Shown piece by piece: positions 26,782 to 36,116 of a stretch of 64,000 bases of DNA. The notes under the pieces are model-generated. The model saw nothing but the letters and a program-made list of their open reading frames with translations. It ran no database searches and was not told where the DNA came from. Position 1 is the stretch's first letter; the number at the start of each line of letters is the position of its first letter. The DNA lies in NCBI RefSeq assembly GCF_004634195.1, contig NZ_SKBP01000004.1, positions 186,001-250,000 on the forward strand, in the 5' to 3' direction. Source of the stretch: Flavobacterium salilacus subsp. salilacus (lineage in GTDB: Bacteria > Bacteroidota > Bacteroidia > Flavobacteriales > Flavobacteriaceae). The translations under genes and the position numbers were made by a program.

Positions 26782-27040
26782 GTTTATTATTACTTTTTCC
26801 GATTATGTACCGATTATTTATAATTATTGACTATTAAAAACGGCTTTATATAATGCCTTTAAATCCATTAAAAAAATCTGTTAATGCTGTTGAGTGTCTT
26901 TTGTGTTTATAATGCATATAATGGCGTTATTTTAGTTTCGCATAGTTTATACTTCAATTAACTACCTGTTAACACGCTACAAATGTTAAAGTCATTACCT
27001 TTATGTAAAATAAATTCAATAACTTTAAAAAAATAAAATT

Positions 27041-27358
27041 ATGGCAGGTAGAACAGACACTTTGGTTGCAGTAATTGCAGGAGTTGCCATTGGGGCGGTA
27101 GCAGGAATATTGTTTGCTCCTGATGAAGGAAGCAAAACCAGACGAAAAATAAAAGAAGGGTATGATTCTAAAAAAGATGAGCTGAAAGATAAACTGCACG
27201 ATCTTACGGAGCAGATAAAAAATAAGTTCGGTTCATCTAAAGAAGATATTGAAAGCGGTATTGACAGGCTTGTGTCGAATGTGGAAGAAACAGCAGATGA
27301 TGTTATTGCCGCACTCGAAAGAAAACTGGAAGAGCTTAAACGGGCTGCTGCAAAATAA
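27041..27358 (+). CDS. YtxH domain protein
   Basis: A 105-residue membrane-anchored protein. The N-terminal glycine/alanine-rich helix VIAGVAIGAVAGILFAPDEG followed by SKTRRKIKEG is the YtxH signature; the rest is a charged amphipathic helix. YtxH-type proteins are often found in general stress or envelope operons, but their mechanism is unknown. It leads a three-gene run (27041-27978) with a holin-like protein and a small conserved protein, ending at a strong terminator. Confidence 0.85.
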   Translation: MAGRTDTLVAVIAGVAIGAVAGILFAPDEGSKTRRKIKEGYDSKKDELKDKLHDLTEQIKNKFGSSKEDIESGIDRLVSNVEETADDVIAALERKLEELKRAAAK

Positions 27359-27378
27359 AAATATATAAAGCTTTATTT

Positions 27379-27732
27379 ATGGCATTTGAAGAAGTAAGAG
27401 AAAATATTGAAGATTTGAAAGCACAGGGCGAAGAGGTATTTAATGCAAATGTAAAATACTACAAGCTCCTGGCTTTTAAACTGTTTATGCAAACCAATGC
27501 AATGGTGGCAAAGGTATTGTTGCTGGGTGCGCTGTTGTTGATGGTATTGTTTTTCTTTTCGTTTGCAGCCTCTTTTGCCATAGGGGAGGCATTGGGTAAC
27601 TATGGTTACGGGTTTTTAATTGTAGGGGCTTTTTACCTGCTGTTGGCTTTCATTGTATATAAAATGAGGAATAAAATTGTTGACGGACCGCTTCTTTCCA
27701 ATTTTTCTAAAATACTTTTAAAAGACGATTAG
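27379..27732 (+). CDS. phage holin superfamily 6-like membrane protein
   Basis: A 117-residue protein with two adjacent hydrophobic helices (about 45-70 and 75-98) between amphipathic ends, as in the Phage_holin_3_6 family. In Bacteroidota such proteins are chromosomal and found beside YtxH genes; they are not evidence of a prophage. Located 20 bp after the YtxH gene and 3 bp before the next gene. Confidence 0.75.
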   Translation: MAFEEVRENIEDLKAQGEEVFNANVKYYKLLAFKLFMQTNAMVAKVLLLGALLLMVLFFFSFAASFAIGEALGNYGYGFLIVGAFYLLLAFIVYKMRNKIVDGPLLSNFSKILLKDD

Positions 27733-27735
27733 TTT

Positions 27736-27978
27736 ATGGCATTAGATAAAGTATATACAACATTTGACGAAATTAACAGGGATCTCGAAATCCTGAAGGT
27801 AGAAAAAGAACTTTCTTATTACAGGTTTAAAAAAGAGCTGGTAATTACTAAAGAAAGTTTTGAACCTAAAAACCTGATTGGCAAAACGCCTGCCAAGATA
27901 CTCGGCTTTCTGTCTATGCTCTCCGGACCGATTAAAAGCGCAATACTTACAATGATTTTCAAAAAGATATTTAAATAA
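27736..27978 (+). CDS. small conserved protein, possibly DUF6327-type
   Basis: An 80-residue basic protein: an amphipathic helical half (FDEINRDLEILKVEKEL) and a C-terminal hydrophobic segment (ILGFLSMLSGPIKSAILTMI). It is the third gene of the YtxH/holin-like operon, where a protein of this size recurs in related genomes as I remember it. Function unknown; it could form a peripheral membrane complex with the two upstream products. Confidence 0.65.
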   Translation: MALDKVYTTFDEINRDLEILKVEKELSYYRFKKELVITKESFEPKNLIGKTPAKILGFLSMLSGPIKSAILTMIFKKIFK

Positions 27979-28007
27979 AAAAAGTGGCTTGAGAGCCACT
28001 TTTTTTA
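27978..28007. terminator. bidirectional terminator
   Basis: Stem AAAGTGGCT / AGCCACTTT with loop TGAG and T runs on both strands. It ends the YtxH operon on the plus strand and the SPFH gene on the minus strand. Confidence 0.9.
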
Positions 28008-28009
28008 CT

Positions 28010-28987
28010 TTATAACTGATTGCTGAAAAAATCAAACTCGTTATTTTCCTGTTGGTTTGGGAATCGTATTATTTTTCTGAAATCCTCTTTCGCCTCTTTA
28101 TCGTCTTTTGTTCCGGTAAACGAAGCCATCATATCGGTAATCATATTCTTGCTTTCCTGAGGAGAGCCGGGCATTACAATACGGCTGCTGCCATCGTTGC
28201 TTATAGACTGTAACGTATCATAATGTTGTGTAATGACAAGCAGTGCAGAGGCTTCGGTTGATGAGATACCTGTTTTGCCCAGTAAGGTAAGGCTTTCGGT
28301 AAGGCTCTTTGCCACTTCAAGGCGTTGATTTGACATCCACTCTGCCTCCAGTTTTTTACTTTCAGCTTCCGCTTTTGCTTTTGCAAGGATGCCTATCCGT
28401 ACAGCTTCCGCTTCATATTCTGCAGCCGATTTCTCAAGGTCGGCAGCATTAATTCTGTTCATTGCGGTTTTTACATGCGCATCGGGTTCAATATCAGTAG
28501 TCAGTGTGTTAACGATATCATATCCGTAACAATTTATTTCTTCTGATAAGGCTTTGTTTACTATATCGGCAATTTTATCCTTATTTTCAAAAACATCGTT
28601 AAGGGTAATTTTTGGCACTTCGGCACGTATAATATTAGTTACATGAGCCATAATCTGTTCATACGGGTTCTCCATATTATAGTAGGCGTCATAAATATTG
28701 TTTTTAGATATTTTAAACTGTACAGACAGGCTAACGGTTACAAAAATGTTTTCTTTTGTTTTTGTTTCTACGTGTACATCCAGTTGCTGAATTTTAAGAC
28801 TAAATCGTTCGGCTATTTTATCAATAAAGGGGATTTTAAACTGTAGCCCCGCATGGCGCACGCTTTGGTATTTACCCAAACGTTCAATAATTACTGCTGT
28901 GTGTTGTTTAACTGTAAAAACTCCGAAGAGAAAAACAAAAGATATAATAGCAAGGGGGGACAATGCATAATAAAAGATGTTTTCCAT
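28010..28987 (-). CDS. SPFH/stomatin-like membrane protein (copy 1)
   Basis: A 325-residue protein with an N-terminal membrane helix (about 5-25), an SPFH/PHB domain (about 30-180, starting VKQHTAVIIERLGKYQSVR) and an alanine/glutamate-rich helical coiled-coil region (EAEAVRIGILAKAKAEAESK). Such proteins form ring or cage scaffolds in membrane microdomains and often work with a membrane protease. No NfeD gene is adjacent. A paralogue of near-identical layout lies 475 bp away in the same orientation. Confidence 0.88.
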   Translation of the reverse strand: MENIFYYALSPLAIISFVFLFGVFTVKQHTAVIIERLGKYQSVRHAGLQFKIPFIDKIAERFSLKIQQLDVHVETKTKENIFVTVSLSVQFKISKNNIYDAYYNMENPYEQIMAHVTNIIRAEVPKITLNDVFENKDKIADIVNKALSEEINCYGYDIVNTLTTDIEPDAHVKTAMNRINAADLEKSAAEYEAEAVRIGILAKAKAEAESKKLEAEWMSNQRLEVAKSLTESLTLLGKTGISSTEASALLVITQHYDTLQSISNDGSSRIVMPGSPQESKNMITDMMASFTGTKDDKEAKEDFRKIIRFPNQQENNEFDFFSNQL

Positions 28988-29411
28988 GATGTAAAAATGT
29001 GTGATGGTTAAGTAAAATTATTTGTGTTTAATAGTTATTTGTTTTAAAGATTTTTGCTGTGCGTTACTACTATTTAAATCTTTGTATCCTTTGTCAATTT
29101 TAATTTTAAAAAAGTTTTTAATCCTTTCAAAAATATATTTTTTCATTACAGCATCTCTATTTGTGTTGTTAAGTTTATGGTGTAATTATATTATAGATAT
29201 TTATAGTTAATAAAAAACTAAACTATCTGTTTTTTAGATACTAAGTTCTTCTATACACATAAATTTCACGATTACGGGCAGTACAATTTCGCATATATTT
29301 TATCATTTTGTTATCCTTTCAAGGTGTTTTTAATATTTATTATTATAAAATAGATATTAACTTAACACAATACCTTTAAAACTCATGCAGGATTTATAAT
29401 TATAGTAAATA
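28988..29411. other. AT-rich spacer between two SPFH genes
   Basis: About 420 bp without a supported gene. A 62-codon plus-strand frame at 29022-29210 is hydrophobic only because the DNA is T-rich. The 5' region of the copy 1 SPFH gene must lie in the first part. No further repeat or RNA structure is visible apart from the terminator at its right end. Confidence 0.5.
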
Positions 29412-29442
29412 AAAAAAGTGCCAATCCAATTGGCACTTTTTT
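29412..29442. terminator. terminator of the second SPFH gene
   Basis: Perfect stem GTGCCAAT / ATTGGCAC with a 3-base loop, flanked by A and T runs; on the minus strand the T run follows the SPFH gene. Confidence 0.87.
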
Positions 29443-29462
29443 ATTTACTATATAATTTTTAT

Positions 29463-30464
29463 TTATTCATCCGCATCATCTTCGTTATCATCTTCCGGAT
29501 TTATAACGGGAGGGAGCGGTTTTGCATCTTTCCTCTCTTTTTCTATTCTTTTCTCATTGCCTCGTTTCATGGCTTCGCCCACTTGGTTGGATGCCGTGAA
29601 AGATGCTACCATATTATTAAGCATATCGCTACCCGCCTGTGGCGAATTTGGCAGTAGTATCAGGTTAGAGTTAGTATCGGCACCTATGGCTTGCAGGGTA
29701 TCATAATGCTGTGTAACTACAATAAGCGCAGAGGCTTCCTGAGAGTTGATACCTACTTTGTTAAGTACATCTACACTTTCTACCAGCCCGCGTGCTATTT
29801 CTCTGCGCTGGTCGGCAATACCCTGTCCTTGCAGTCTTTTGCTTTCAGCCTCAGCCTTAGCTTTTGCTACGATACGAATACGCGATGCTTCCGCTTCATA
29901 TTCCGCTGCTGATTTTTCCCTGTCCGCAGCATTAATACGGTTCATTGCATTTTTTACCTGAATATCCGGGTCAATATCCGTTATCAGCGTGTTGATAATG
30001 TCATAACCATACGTAGTCATAGCTTCGTTAAGTTCTCTTTTTACAGCAATGGCAATATCATCCTTACGCTCAAATACATCGTCCAGCTTTAGTTTTGGTA
30101 CTTCGGCACGCACTACATCAAATACGTACGATGTTATCTGATCGTGCGGATATTCCAGTTTATAAAAGGCTTCATATACTTTTTCCTGTATTACTTTAAA
30201 CTGTACCGAAACTTTCATTTTTACAAATACATTCTCTTTAGTTTTCGTTTCGATGATAACATCAAGCTGTTGTATTTTAAGATTAATACGCCCTGCTATT
30301 TTATCGATAACCGGTATTTTTAAGTGCAGACCGGCATGGCGGATGCTGAGAAATTTCCCAAAACGCTCTACAATAGCGGCTGTTTGCTGCTTAACGGTAA
30401 AGAAGGAGAGAATAAGAACAATAAAAGCTAAGAACAGAAAAAGAAAAACACCTGCATTTTCCAT
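29463..30464 (-). CDS. SPFH/stomatin-like membrane protein (copy 2)
   Basis: A 333-residue paralogue of the gene at 28010: N-terminal helix, SPFH domain opening with VKQQTAAIVERFGKFLSIR, and the same AKAEAESKRLQG coiled-coil region. The C-terminal tail is more acidic and ends in NPEDDNEDDADE. The close similarity along the full length points to a tandem duplication. Function probably as a membrane scaffold; no partner protease is encoded nearby. Confidence 0.9.
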   Translation of the reverse strand: MENAGVFLFLFLAFIVLILSFFTVKQQTAAIVERFGKFLSIRHAGLHLKIPVIDKIAGRINLKIQQLDVIIETKTKENVFVKMKVSVQFKVIQEKVYEAFYKLEYPHDQITSYVFDVVRAEVPKLKLDDVFERKDDIAIAVKRELNEAMTTYGYDIINTLITDIDPDIQVKNAMNRINAADREKSAAEYEAEASRIRIVAKAKAEAESKRLQGQGIADQRREIARGLVESVDVLNKVGINSQEASALIVVTQHYDTLQAIGADTNSNLILLPNSPQAGSDMLNNMVASFTASNQVGEAMKRGNEKRIEKERKDAKPLPPVINPEDDNEDDADE

Positions 30465-30580
30465 GATATATTGGTTTAGATTATTTTGTTAAAAAAAGTT
30501 ATTATCAATAAGTACATAAAGATAAGCAATTGTTACATAGCAGTCCTTGAATAGTTAGTGTGCTGCAATGCAAATTCATA

Positions 30581-30609
30581 AAAAAACCTCCTTAATCAGG
30601 AGGTTTTTT
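30581..30609. terminator. terminator of gltX
   Basis: Stem AAAAAACCTCCT / AGGAGGTTTTTT enclosing 5 bases; on the minus strand the T run follows the gltX stop closely. Confidence 0.85.
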
Positions 30610-30613
30610 GTTA

Positions 30614-32125
30614 TTATGACAATGTGGTAACCGCTTTATTAATTCGGTTTACGGTTTCTTCCTTACCGATGAGTTCCATAATATCAAACATGTGTGCACC
30701 CTTCATTTCGCCTACAAGGCTTAAACGCAACGGAGGCATCATCTTGAATCCTAAACCTTTTTCCTCCATCCAGGCTTTAGTAATGGTTTCTATATTTTCA
30801 GACGAAAAATCATAGATACCTTCTATTACCGTTGTAAGCTCGGTTAAAATCGCGCCTGTATCCTCTTTCCACTGCTTTTTAGCCGCTTTTTCGTCATAGC
30901 TTTCGGGGGTTTCAAAGAAATATTTACTAAGTTCCCATAACTCACCGGCAAATGTGGCTCGCTCTTTTACCATTCCCAATATTTTGGTAATAGCTTCAAT
31001 AGGTTTATTGATGCCTTTTTCCAGTAAGGTATGCGAAAATTGTTTTGCCAGTACTGCATTATCCTCTAATTGAAAATAATGGTGGTTTATCGATTTTATC
31101 TTGGCAGGGTCAAACTTAGCACCCGCTTTATGCACTTTTTCAAGTTCAAAAAGGCGTACCAGTTCGTCAATACTAAAAAACTCTTGGTCGTTACCGGGGC
31201 TCCAGCCCAATAGCGCCAGGTAGTTCACCACCGCCTGCGGCAGGTAGCCCTCTTCTCTGTACCCCATAGACGAAGTACCATCTTCATTATTCCACTGCAA
31301 TGGGAATACAGGAAAGCCAAACTTATCGCCGTCACGCTTGCTTAATTTACCGTTACCTACAGGTTTTAATATCAGGGGCAGGTGGGCAAACTCAGGAGCT
31401 TCCCACCCGAAGGCTCTGTACAGCAATACATGGAGCGGGAGGGAAGGCAACCACTCTTCACCACGAATCACATGGCTGGTTTCCATCAGGTAATCATCTA
31501 CTATGTTAGCAAGATGGTAGGTAGGCATACCATCGCTTTTAAACAATACCTTATCGTCAAGCAGGTTGGTTTCAAATTTTACATCGCCTCGTATGATATC
31601 TTTCAGCGAAAGCGTTTCATCTGTCGGGGTTTTAAATCGTATTACATATTCCTCGCCATTAGCAATACGTTGCTGTGTTTCCTCAGCAGCAAGGCGCAGG
31701 GAGTTATCCAGCATTTCGCGGTTAGTATGGTTGTATATAAAGGTTTCTCCGTTGCTTTCAGCTTCCTTTCGTGCAGTGTCTAACGAATCGGCGGTATCAA
31801 AAGCATAATAAGCCCATCCGCTGTCAATAAGCTGTTGTGCATATTGCTTGTATATGTCTTTACGTTCGCTCTGGCGGTACGGTCCATACTTACCCTCTTT
31901 CCCCACACCTTCATCAAACGGTATTCCGCACCAGTTCAGGGCTTCCACAATATAGTCTTCAGCTCCGGCAACATAGCGGTTTTGGTCAGTATCTTCTATT
32001 CTCAGGTAAAATACACCATTATGTTTTTTGGCAAATAAATAGTTGAACAGGGCAGTGCGCACACCACCTATGTGTAGCGGTCCTGTAGGGCTTGGTGCAA
32101 ATCGCACACGTACGGGTCTTGACAT
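30614..32125 (-). CDS. gltX: glutamyl-tRNA synthetase
   Basis: Charges tRNA-Glu. I place the start at the ATG ending at 32125, since MSRPVRVRFAPSPTGPLHIG is the usual N-terminus; the upstream in-frame codon at 32146 adds seven residues not typical of the family. The 503-residue protein has PSPTGPLHIGG (HIGH motif), the GluRS-type insertion and KLSKRDG (KMSKS motif) near 265, then a helical anticodon-binding domain. Monocistronic with a terminator. Confidence 0.96.
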   Translation of the reverse strand: MSRPVRVRFAPSPTGPLHIGGVRTALFNYLFAKKHNGVFYLRIEDTDQNRYVAGAEDYIVEALNWCGIPFDEGVGKEGKYGPYRQSERKDIYKQYAQQLIDSGWAYYAFDTADSLDTARKEAESNGETFIYNHTNREMLDNSLRLAAEETQQRIANGEEYVIRFKTPTDETLSLKDIIRGDVKFETNLLDDKVLFKSDGMPTYHLANIVDDYLMETSHVIRGEEWLPSLPLHVLLYRAFGWEAPEFAHLPLILKPVGNGKLSKRDGDKFGFPVFPLQWNNEDGTSSMGYREEGYLPQAVVNYLALLGWSPGNDQEFFSIDELVRLFELEKVHKAGAKFDPAKIKSINHHYFQLEDNAVLAKQFSHTLLEKGINKPIEAITKILGMVKERATFAGELWELSKYFFETPESYDEKAAKKQWKEDTGAILTELTTVIEGIYDFSSENIETITKAWMEEKGLGFKMMPPLRLSLVGEMKGAHMFDIMELIGKEETVNRINKAVTTLS

Positions 32126-32143
32126 GGTTACTAAGTTTTGCCA

Positions 32144-32151
32144 CAAATATA
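32144..32151 (-). promoter_or_regulatory. -7 box of gltX
   Basis: Minus-strand TATATTTG fits TAnnTTTG and lies 18 bp before the chosen start. It supports that start: a start at 32146 would overlap the box. Confidence 0.5.
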
Positions 32152-32326
32152 CAATTATGAAATTTTCTGCTCTATCTATTTATGGCAGATATTTTGATGC
32201 TGTTTTACAAAGGGTTTATAACGATATTCTTTTTTGAAAAAGCTATGTACCATATAAACCGACATTTAACGTTTATCTATTCAATATAAATTGTAATTTT
32301 ATCAGTTATTAACAATCATTAGTAAT

Positions 32327-35300
32327 TTGGAAACAAAAAATAGCATATATCAAAAGCTTGAAGGCTTTATAAAAAAGTATTATACTAACGAGTTGATTCG
32401 AGGCAGTATCTTTTTTGTAGGGTTGGGCTTGCTGTATTTTATAGTTACACTACTGGTCGAATATTTCCTGTGGTTACCGCAAGGGGGTCGTACCGCTTTG
32501 TTTTGGGTATTTATTGGTGTAGAAGCATTCCTGCTGTTACGCTTCATACTGTTCCCATTATTTAAACTCTTTAAATTACAAAAGGGTATCGATTACAATC
32601 AGGCATCGGCGATAATAGGGAATCACTTCGCCGAAGTATCGGACAAGCTGACTAATTTTTTACAATTGAGCGGGCAGTCGCATCAATCAGAATTGTTGGC
32701 TGCTTCGATAGAGCAAAAAGCAAACAACCTGCAACCTGTACCATTTGCTAATGCCGTTAATTTTAAAAAGAATTTAAAATACGTTCCTTATGCAGCCGTG
32801 CCCTTGTTGCTTATCCTGTTTTTTATGATAAGCGGTAACAGTGGGGTTATTACACAAAGTTTTGATAGGGTAGTGCATTATGACAAGCACTATGCACCGC
32901 CTGCACCTTTTGAATTTGTTGTGCTTAATAAGAACTTAACCGCACAACAGGATACCGATTTTTTACTGGAGGTAAAAACACAAGGCAGTGTAATCCCTGA
33001 AAATGCCATGATAACCATAGGTGAGGAGAATTACTATTTGGAGAATGTGGGTAACGGTGTGTTTCAGTATAAGTTTGAAAAACCATCTAAAAATATTGAC
33101 TTTCAACTCAAGGCAAATACTGTGGTGTCGCAACCCTATGCGTTGAATGTGGTTGCTGTGCCTACTATTGCCAATTTTGAAATGGTGTTGAATTATCCTG
33201 CCTATCTGCGCAAAGCTGCCGAAGTTGTTCGTGGAACAGGTAATGCCGTTGTACCCGAAGGCACGAAAGTAACTTGGAAGGTTGAGGCACTTGCCACTAC
33301 CGGTATCGAATGGGTATCGGGAGAAAGCACCTCCGCATTTAATAGGAGTGAAAATGGCTTTAATTTATCTAAAAGTATATTTAATAATACAGATTATCAG
33401 ATACTTACATCCAATAAAAGTGTAAAACACCACGAAAAACTGCAATATCAGATAACAACTATCAAAGATCAGCACCCAACCATAACCGTAGGCACTGCTC
33501 CTGATAGCTTACAGCTAAAGCAAGAGGTACTGGTAGGGCAGGTATCTGACGATTATGGGCTTACCAAACTGCAAATAGTGTATTACCCGCAGGATAACCC
33601 TGATGCAGCCAGGAAATACAATCTGTCAGTTCAAAAAGATACGTACGACAGGTTTGTATATACCTTCCCCGAAGGGCTTAACATCAAGGCAGGGGTTAAC
33701 TATGAATACTACTTTGAGGTATTTGATAACGATGCAGTGCACAATTACAAGAGTACTAAGTCTTCAGTATTTTCGCACAGAGAGTTAACGGATGATGAAA
33801 AGCAGGAACAGGTGTTGCAGGAGCAAAACAGTAATATCAACAGCCTCGAAAAGTCGATTAAAAATCAGGATAAGCAAATAAGTGAGTTGGATAAACTCCG
33901 CAAGATGAATAAGGAGAAATTCGAACTCGACTTTAAAGACCAGAAGAAAATAGAAGATTTCATCAACAGGCAAAAGCAGCAGGAAGATATGATGAAGGAG
34001 TTTTCTAAAAAGCTTGAAGATAATTTAGAACAATTTAACCCGGAAAAGAAAGACGAGTTTAAAGAGGAGTTGATGAAACGCCTTGAAAAGACTGAAGCCG
34101 AAGCAGAGAAAAATAAGAAGCTGCTGGACGAACTTAAAAAACTTACCGATAAAATTAATAAAGAGGAACTTGCCGAAAAGATAGACCAGTTTAAGCAAAA
34201 GGCGAAAAACCAAACTAAAAACTTAGAGCAGTTAGTAGAGCTTACCAAGCGTTTTTATGTAGAAAAAAAGGCAGAGCAGATAGCCGATAAATTGCAAAAG
34301 CTGGGCGAAAAACAAGAGCAGCTATCGGAGAGTAAAGAGAACTCTGCACAAAAGCAGGACGATATTAATAAGGAATTTGACAAGCTGCAAGAAGAAATGC
34401 GCGAGCTTGAAAAGCAAAACGAAGAGCTTAAAAAACCAATGGATATCCCTACCGATAAAAATGAGGAGCAGGATATTGAAAAGGACATGGAGAAAGCTCA
34501 GGATGAATTGCAAAAGCAAAATAAAGATGCTGCCAAACCAAAACAAAAATCGGCAGGAAAGAAGATGAAGCAGATGGGTGGGCAAATGATGCAGATGATG
34601 ATGAGCGGCGAAATGGAAATGATGCAAGAAGATGTAAAGATGCTCCGCCAAATATTAGACAATTTACTGGCATATTCATTCTCTCAGGAAGACGTTATGG
34701 GGCAGTTTAAAAACACTGATTCCCGTTCGGCTTCGTTCAGTAAATATTTAATTACACAACAAGATTTAAAGCAACAATTCCGCCATGTAGATGACAGTAT
34801 TTTTGCCTTTTCACTTCGTAACCCAAAAGTAACCGAAGTTGTAACTGCCGAAGTGGGCAATGTGCATTATTATGTAGATAAAGCCCTTGCTGACCTTGCC
34901 GACAATCAAGTACCGCGCGGAGTGTCCAATCAGCAATATGCCGTAACGTCGGCAAACAAACTTGCAGATATGCTTAGCGATATGTTAAACAGTATGCAGA
35001 TGCAAATGCAGATGCAAGGTCAGGGTATGGGTAAACCATCTCCCGGACAAGGCGAGGGGATGCAACTACCTGATATCATACAAAAGCAGGAAGGGCTCTC
35101 TGAAAAGATGAAAAAGGGCATGAAAAAAGGGGAGCAGGAAGGCGAAGGCAAACCCGGAGAGAAAGGCAAGCCCAACAGTAGTGGCGAAGGCGGTGAAGGA
35201 GAAGGCGAGGGGCAAACCGAAGGCAATGCAGGCAAGCTTTTAGAGATATATAAAGAACAGCAACAATTGCGTGAAGCATTGCAAAAAGCATTAGAGAAAG

Positions 35301-35632
35301 AAGGAATGGGCGGCAATGGGCAAAACGCGATGCGCCAAATGAAGGAGATAGAAAAACAATTGCTTAACAAAGGCTTCAATAACGAAACCATGAAGCGTAT
35401 GCAAAGCTTAAAGCACGAGCTTTTAAAACTGGACAAAGCCATACAGCAACAAGGCGAGGAGAACAAACGCCAGTCGCAAACCAATAAAAAAGAGTTTAAT
35501 AATCAGGCAAACCAATTACCTGATGCGCTGAAAGAATATTTAAATAGTGTTGAAATATTAAACCGCCAAAGCTTACCTTTGCGCCCGAATTTTAACCAAA
35601 AGGTGCAAACTTATTTTAGGAAAGATGATTAG
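32327..35632 (+). CDS. DUF4175 family membrane protein with very long coiled coil
   Basis: An 1101-residue protein beginning with a TTG codon; no in-frame ATG occurs near that position and METKNSIYQKLEGF is a sensible N-terminus. Two membrane helices (about 25-85) and a third near 155-175 precede beta-rich, probably Ig-like extracytoplasmic segments to about 490. Residues 490-760 are a charged Lys/Glu/Gln coiled coil. The region 880-1000 is low complexity, rich in Gln, Met and Gly. The layout is that of the Bacteroidota DUF4175 proteins. Function unknown. It overlaps ybeY by 8 bp. Confidence 0.85.
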   Translation: METKNSIYQKLEGFIKKYYTNELIRGSIFFVGLGLLYFIVTLLVEYFLWLPQGGRTALFWVFIGVEAFLLLRFILFPLFKLFKLQKGIDYNQASAIIGNHFAEVSDKLTNFLQLSGQSHQSELLAASIEQKANNLQPVPFANAVNFKKNLKYVPYAAVPLLLILFFMISGNSGVITQSFDRVVHYDKHYAPPAPFEFVVLNKNLTAQQDTDFLLEVKTQGSVIPENAMITIGEENYYLENVGNGVFQYKFEKPSKNIDFQLKANTVVSQPYALNVVAVPTIANFEMVLNYPAYLRKAAEVVRGTGNAVVPEGTKVTWKVEALATTGIEWVSGESTSAFNRSENGFNLSKSIFNNTDYQILTSNKSVKHHEKLQYQITTIKDQHPTITVGTAPDSLQLKQEVLVGQVSDDYGLTKLQIVYYPQDNPDAARKYNLSVQKDTYDRFVYTFPEGLNIKAGVNYEYYFEVFDNDAVHNYKSTKSSVFSHRELTDDEKQEQVLQEQNSNINSLEKSIKNQDKQISELDKLRKMNKEKFELDFKDQKKIEDFINRQKQQEDMMKEFSKKLEDNLEQFNPEKKDEFKEELMKRLEKTEAEAEKNKKLLDELKKLTDKINKEELAEKIDQFKQKAKNQTKNLEQLVELTKRFYVEKKAEQIADKLQKLGEKQEQLSESKENSAQKQDDINKEFDKLQEEMRELEKQNEELKKPMDIPTDKNEEQDIEKDMEKAQDELQKQNKDAAKPKQKSAGKKMKQMGGQMMQMMMSGEMEMMQEDVKMLRQILDNLLAYSFSQEDVMGQFKNTDSRSASFSKYLITQQDLKQQFRHVDDSIFAFSLRNPKVTEVVTAEVGNVHYYVDKALADLADNQVPRGVSNQQYAVTSANKLADMLSDMLNSMQMQMQMQGQGMGKPSPGQGEGMQLPDIIQKQEGLSEKMKKGMKKGEQEGEGKPGEKGKPNSSGEGGEGEGEGQTEGNAGKLLEIYKEQQQLREALQKALEKEGMGGNGQNAMRQMKEIEKQLLNKGFNNETMKRMQSLKHELLKLDKAIQQQGEENKRQSQTNKKEFNNQANQLPDALKEYLNSVEILNRQSLPLRPNFNQKVQTYFRKDD

Positions 35633-36044
35633 TTTTAATTACGAAACCGGCTTTGAGCTGGATAACGAGGCGCACTATGAAGATTGGATTACCCGCGTAA
35701 TCGAATCGGAAGATAAAACGGCAGGCGAGGTAAACTATATATTTTGCGATGATGAATACCTGTTGCAAAAAAACATTGAGTTTCTTGCCCACGACACACT
35801 AACCGATATTATCAGTTTCGACTACACTATGGGTAACCTTATTAGTGGCGATGTGTTTATATCTGTAGAACGTGTGCGCGAAAATGCTGTTGAATATAAC
35901 GTAGCTTTTGAAGAAGAATTAAAACGTGTTATGGCTCATGGTGTGTTGCACTATTGCGGTTATAAAGATAAATCGGAAGAAGACGCTGTGTTAATGCGCA
36001 GTAAGGAAGAAGAGAAAATCAAACTGTTCCACGTGGAACTTTAA
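35625..36044 (+). CDS. ybeY: YbeY endoribonuclease / 16S rRNA maturation factor
   Basis: A 139-residue metal-dependent RNase for rRNA maturation and ribosome quality control. The zinc motif reads HGVLHYCGYKD; in the common H-G-x-L-H-L-x-G-Y-D-H form a third His follows, and here Lys-Asp occupies those positions, a variant I associate with Bacteroidota. The preceding LTDIISFDY and FISVERV segments fit. The start overlaps the DUF4175 gene; the last codons (LFHVEL) lie within a parS-like site at 36025-36040. Confidence 0.92.
   Translation: MISFNYETGFELDNEAHYEDWITRVIESEDKTAGEVNYIFCDDEYLLQKNIEFLAHDTLTDIISFDYTMGNLISGDVFISVERVRENAVEYNVAFEEELKRVMAHGVLHYCGYKDKSEEDAVLMRSKEEEKIKLFHVEL
36025..36040. promoter_or_regulatory. 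parS: parS-like site 1
   Basis: TGTTCCACGTGGAACT, a near-perfect palindrome close to the ParB-binding consensus TGTTTCACGTGAAACA (three mismatches, core CACGTG intact). It overlaps the 3' end of ybeY. Confidence 0.75.
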
Positions 36045-36070
36045 TTGCTTTTTATTTTTCAACCAATACA

Positions 36071-36086
36071 TGTTTCACGTGGAACA
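36071..36086. promoter_or_regulatory. parS: parS-like site 2
   Basis: TGTTTCACGTGGAACA, one mismatch from TGTTTCACGTGAAACA. It starts exactly 46 bp after site 1 and is intergenic. Confidence 0.85.
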
Positions 36087-36116
36087 TGCATTAGGTGTGT
36101 TTAAAACAAAACAATA

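Noticed and set aside
27379..27732. Prophage holin
   Set aside because: The fold is holin-like, but no phage genes are near and the gene belongs to a YtxH-type chromosomal operon.
29022..29210. Hydrophobic 62-codon plus-strand ORF in the SPFH spacer
   Set aside because: T-rich DNA gives Leu/Phe/Ile codons by chance; no initiation context or conserved pattern.
34980..35230. Tandem DNA repeat in the DUF4175 gene
   Set aside because: Repeated CAGATGCAAATG-type codons come from a Gln/Met-rich coding stretch in frame, not from an independent repeat element.
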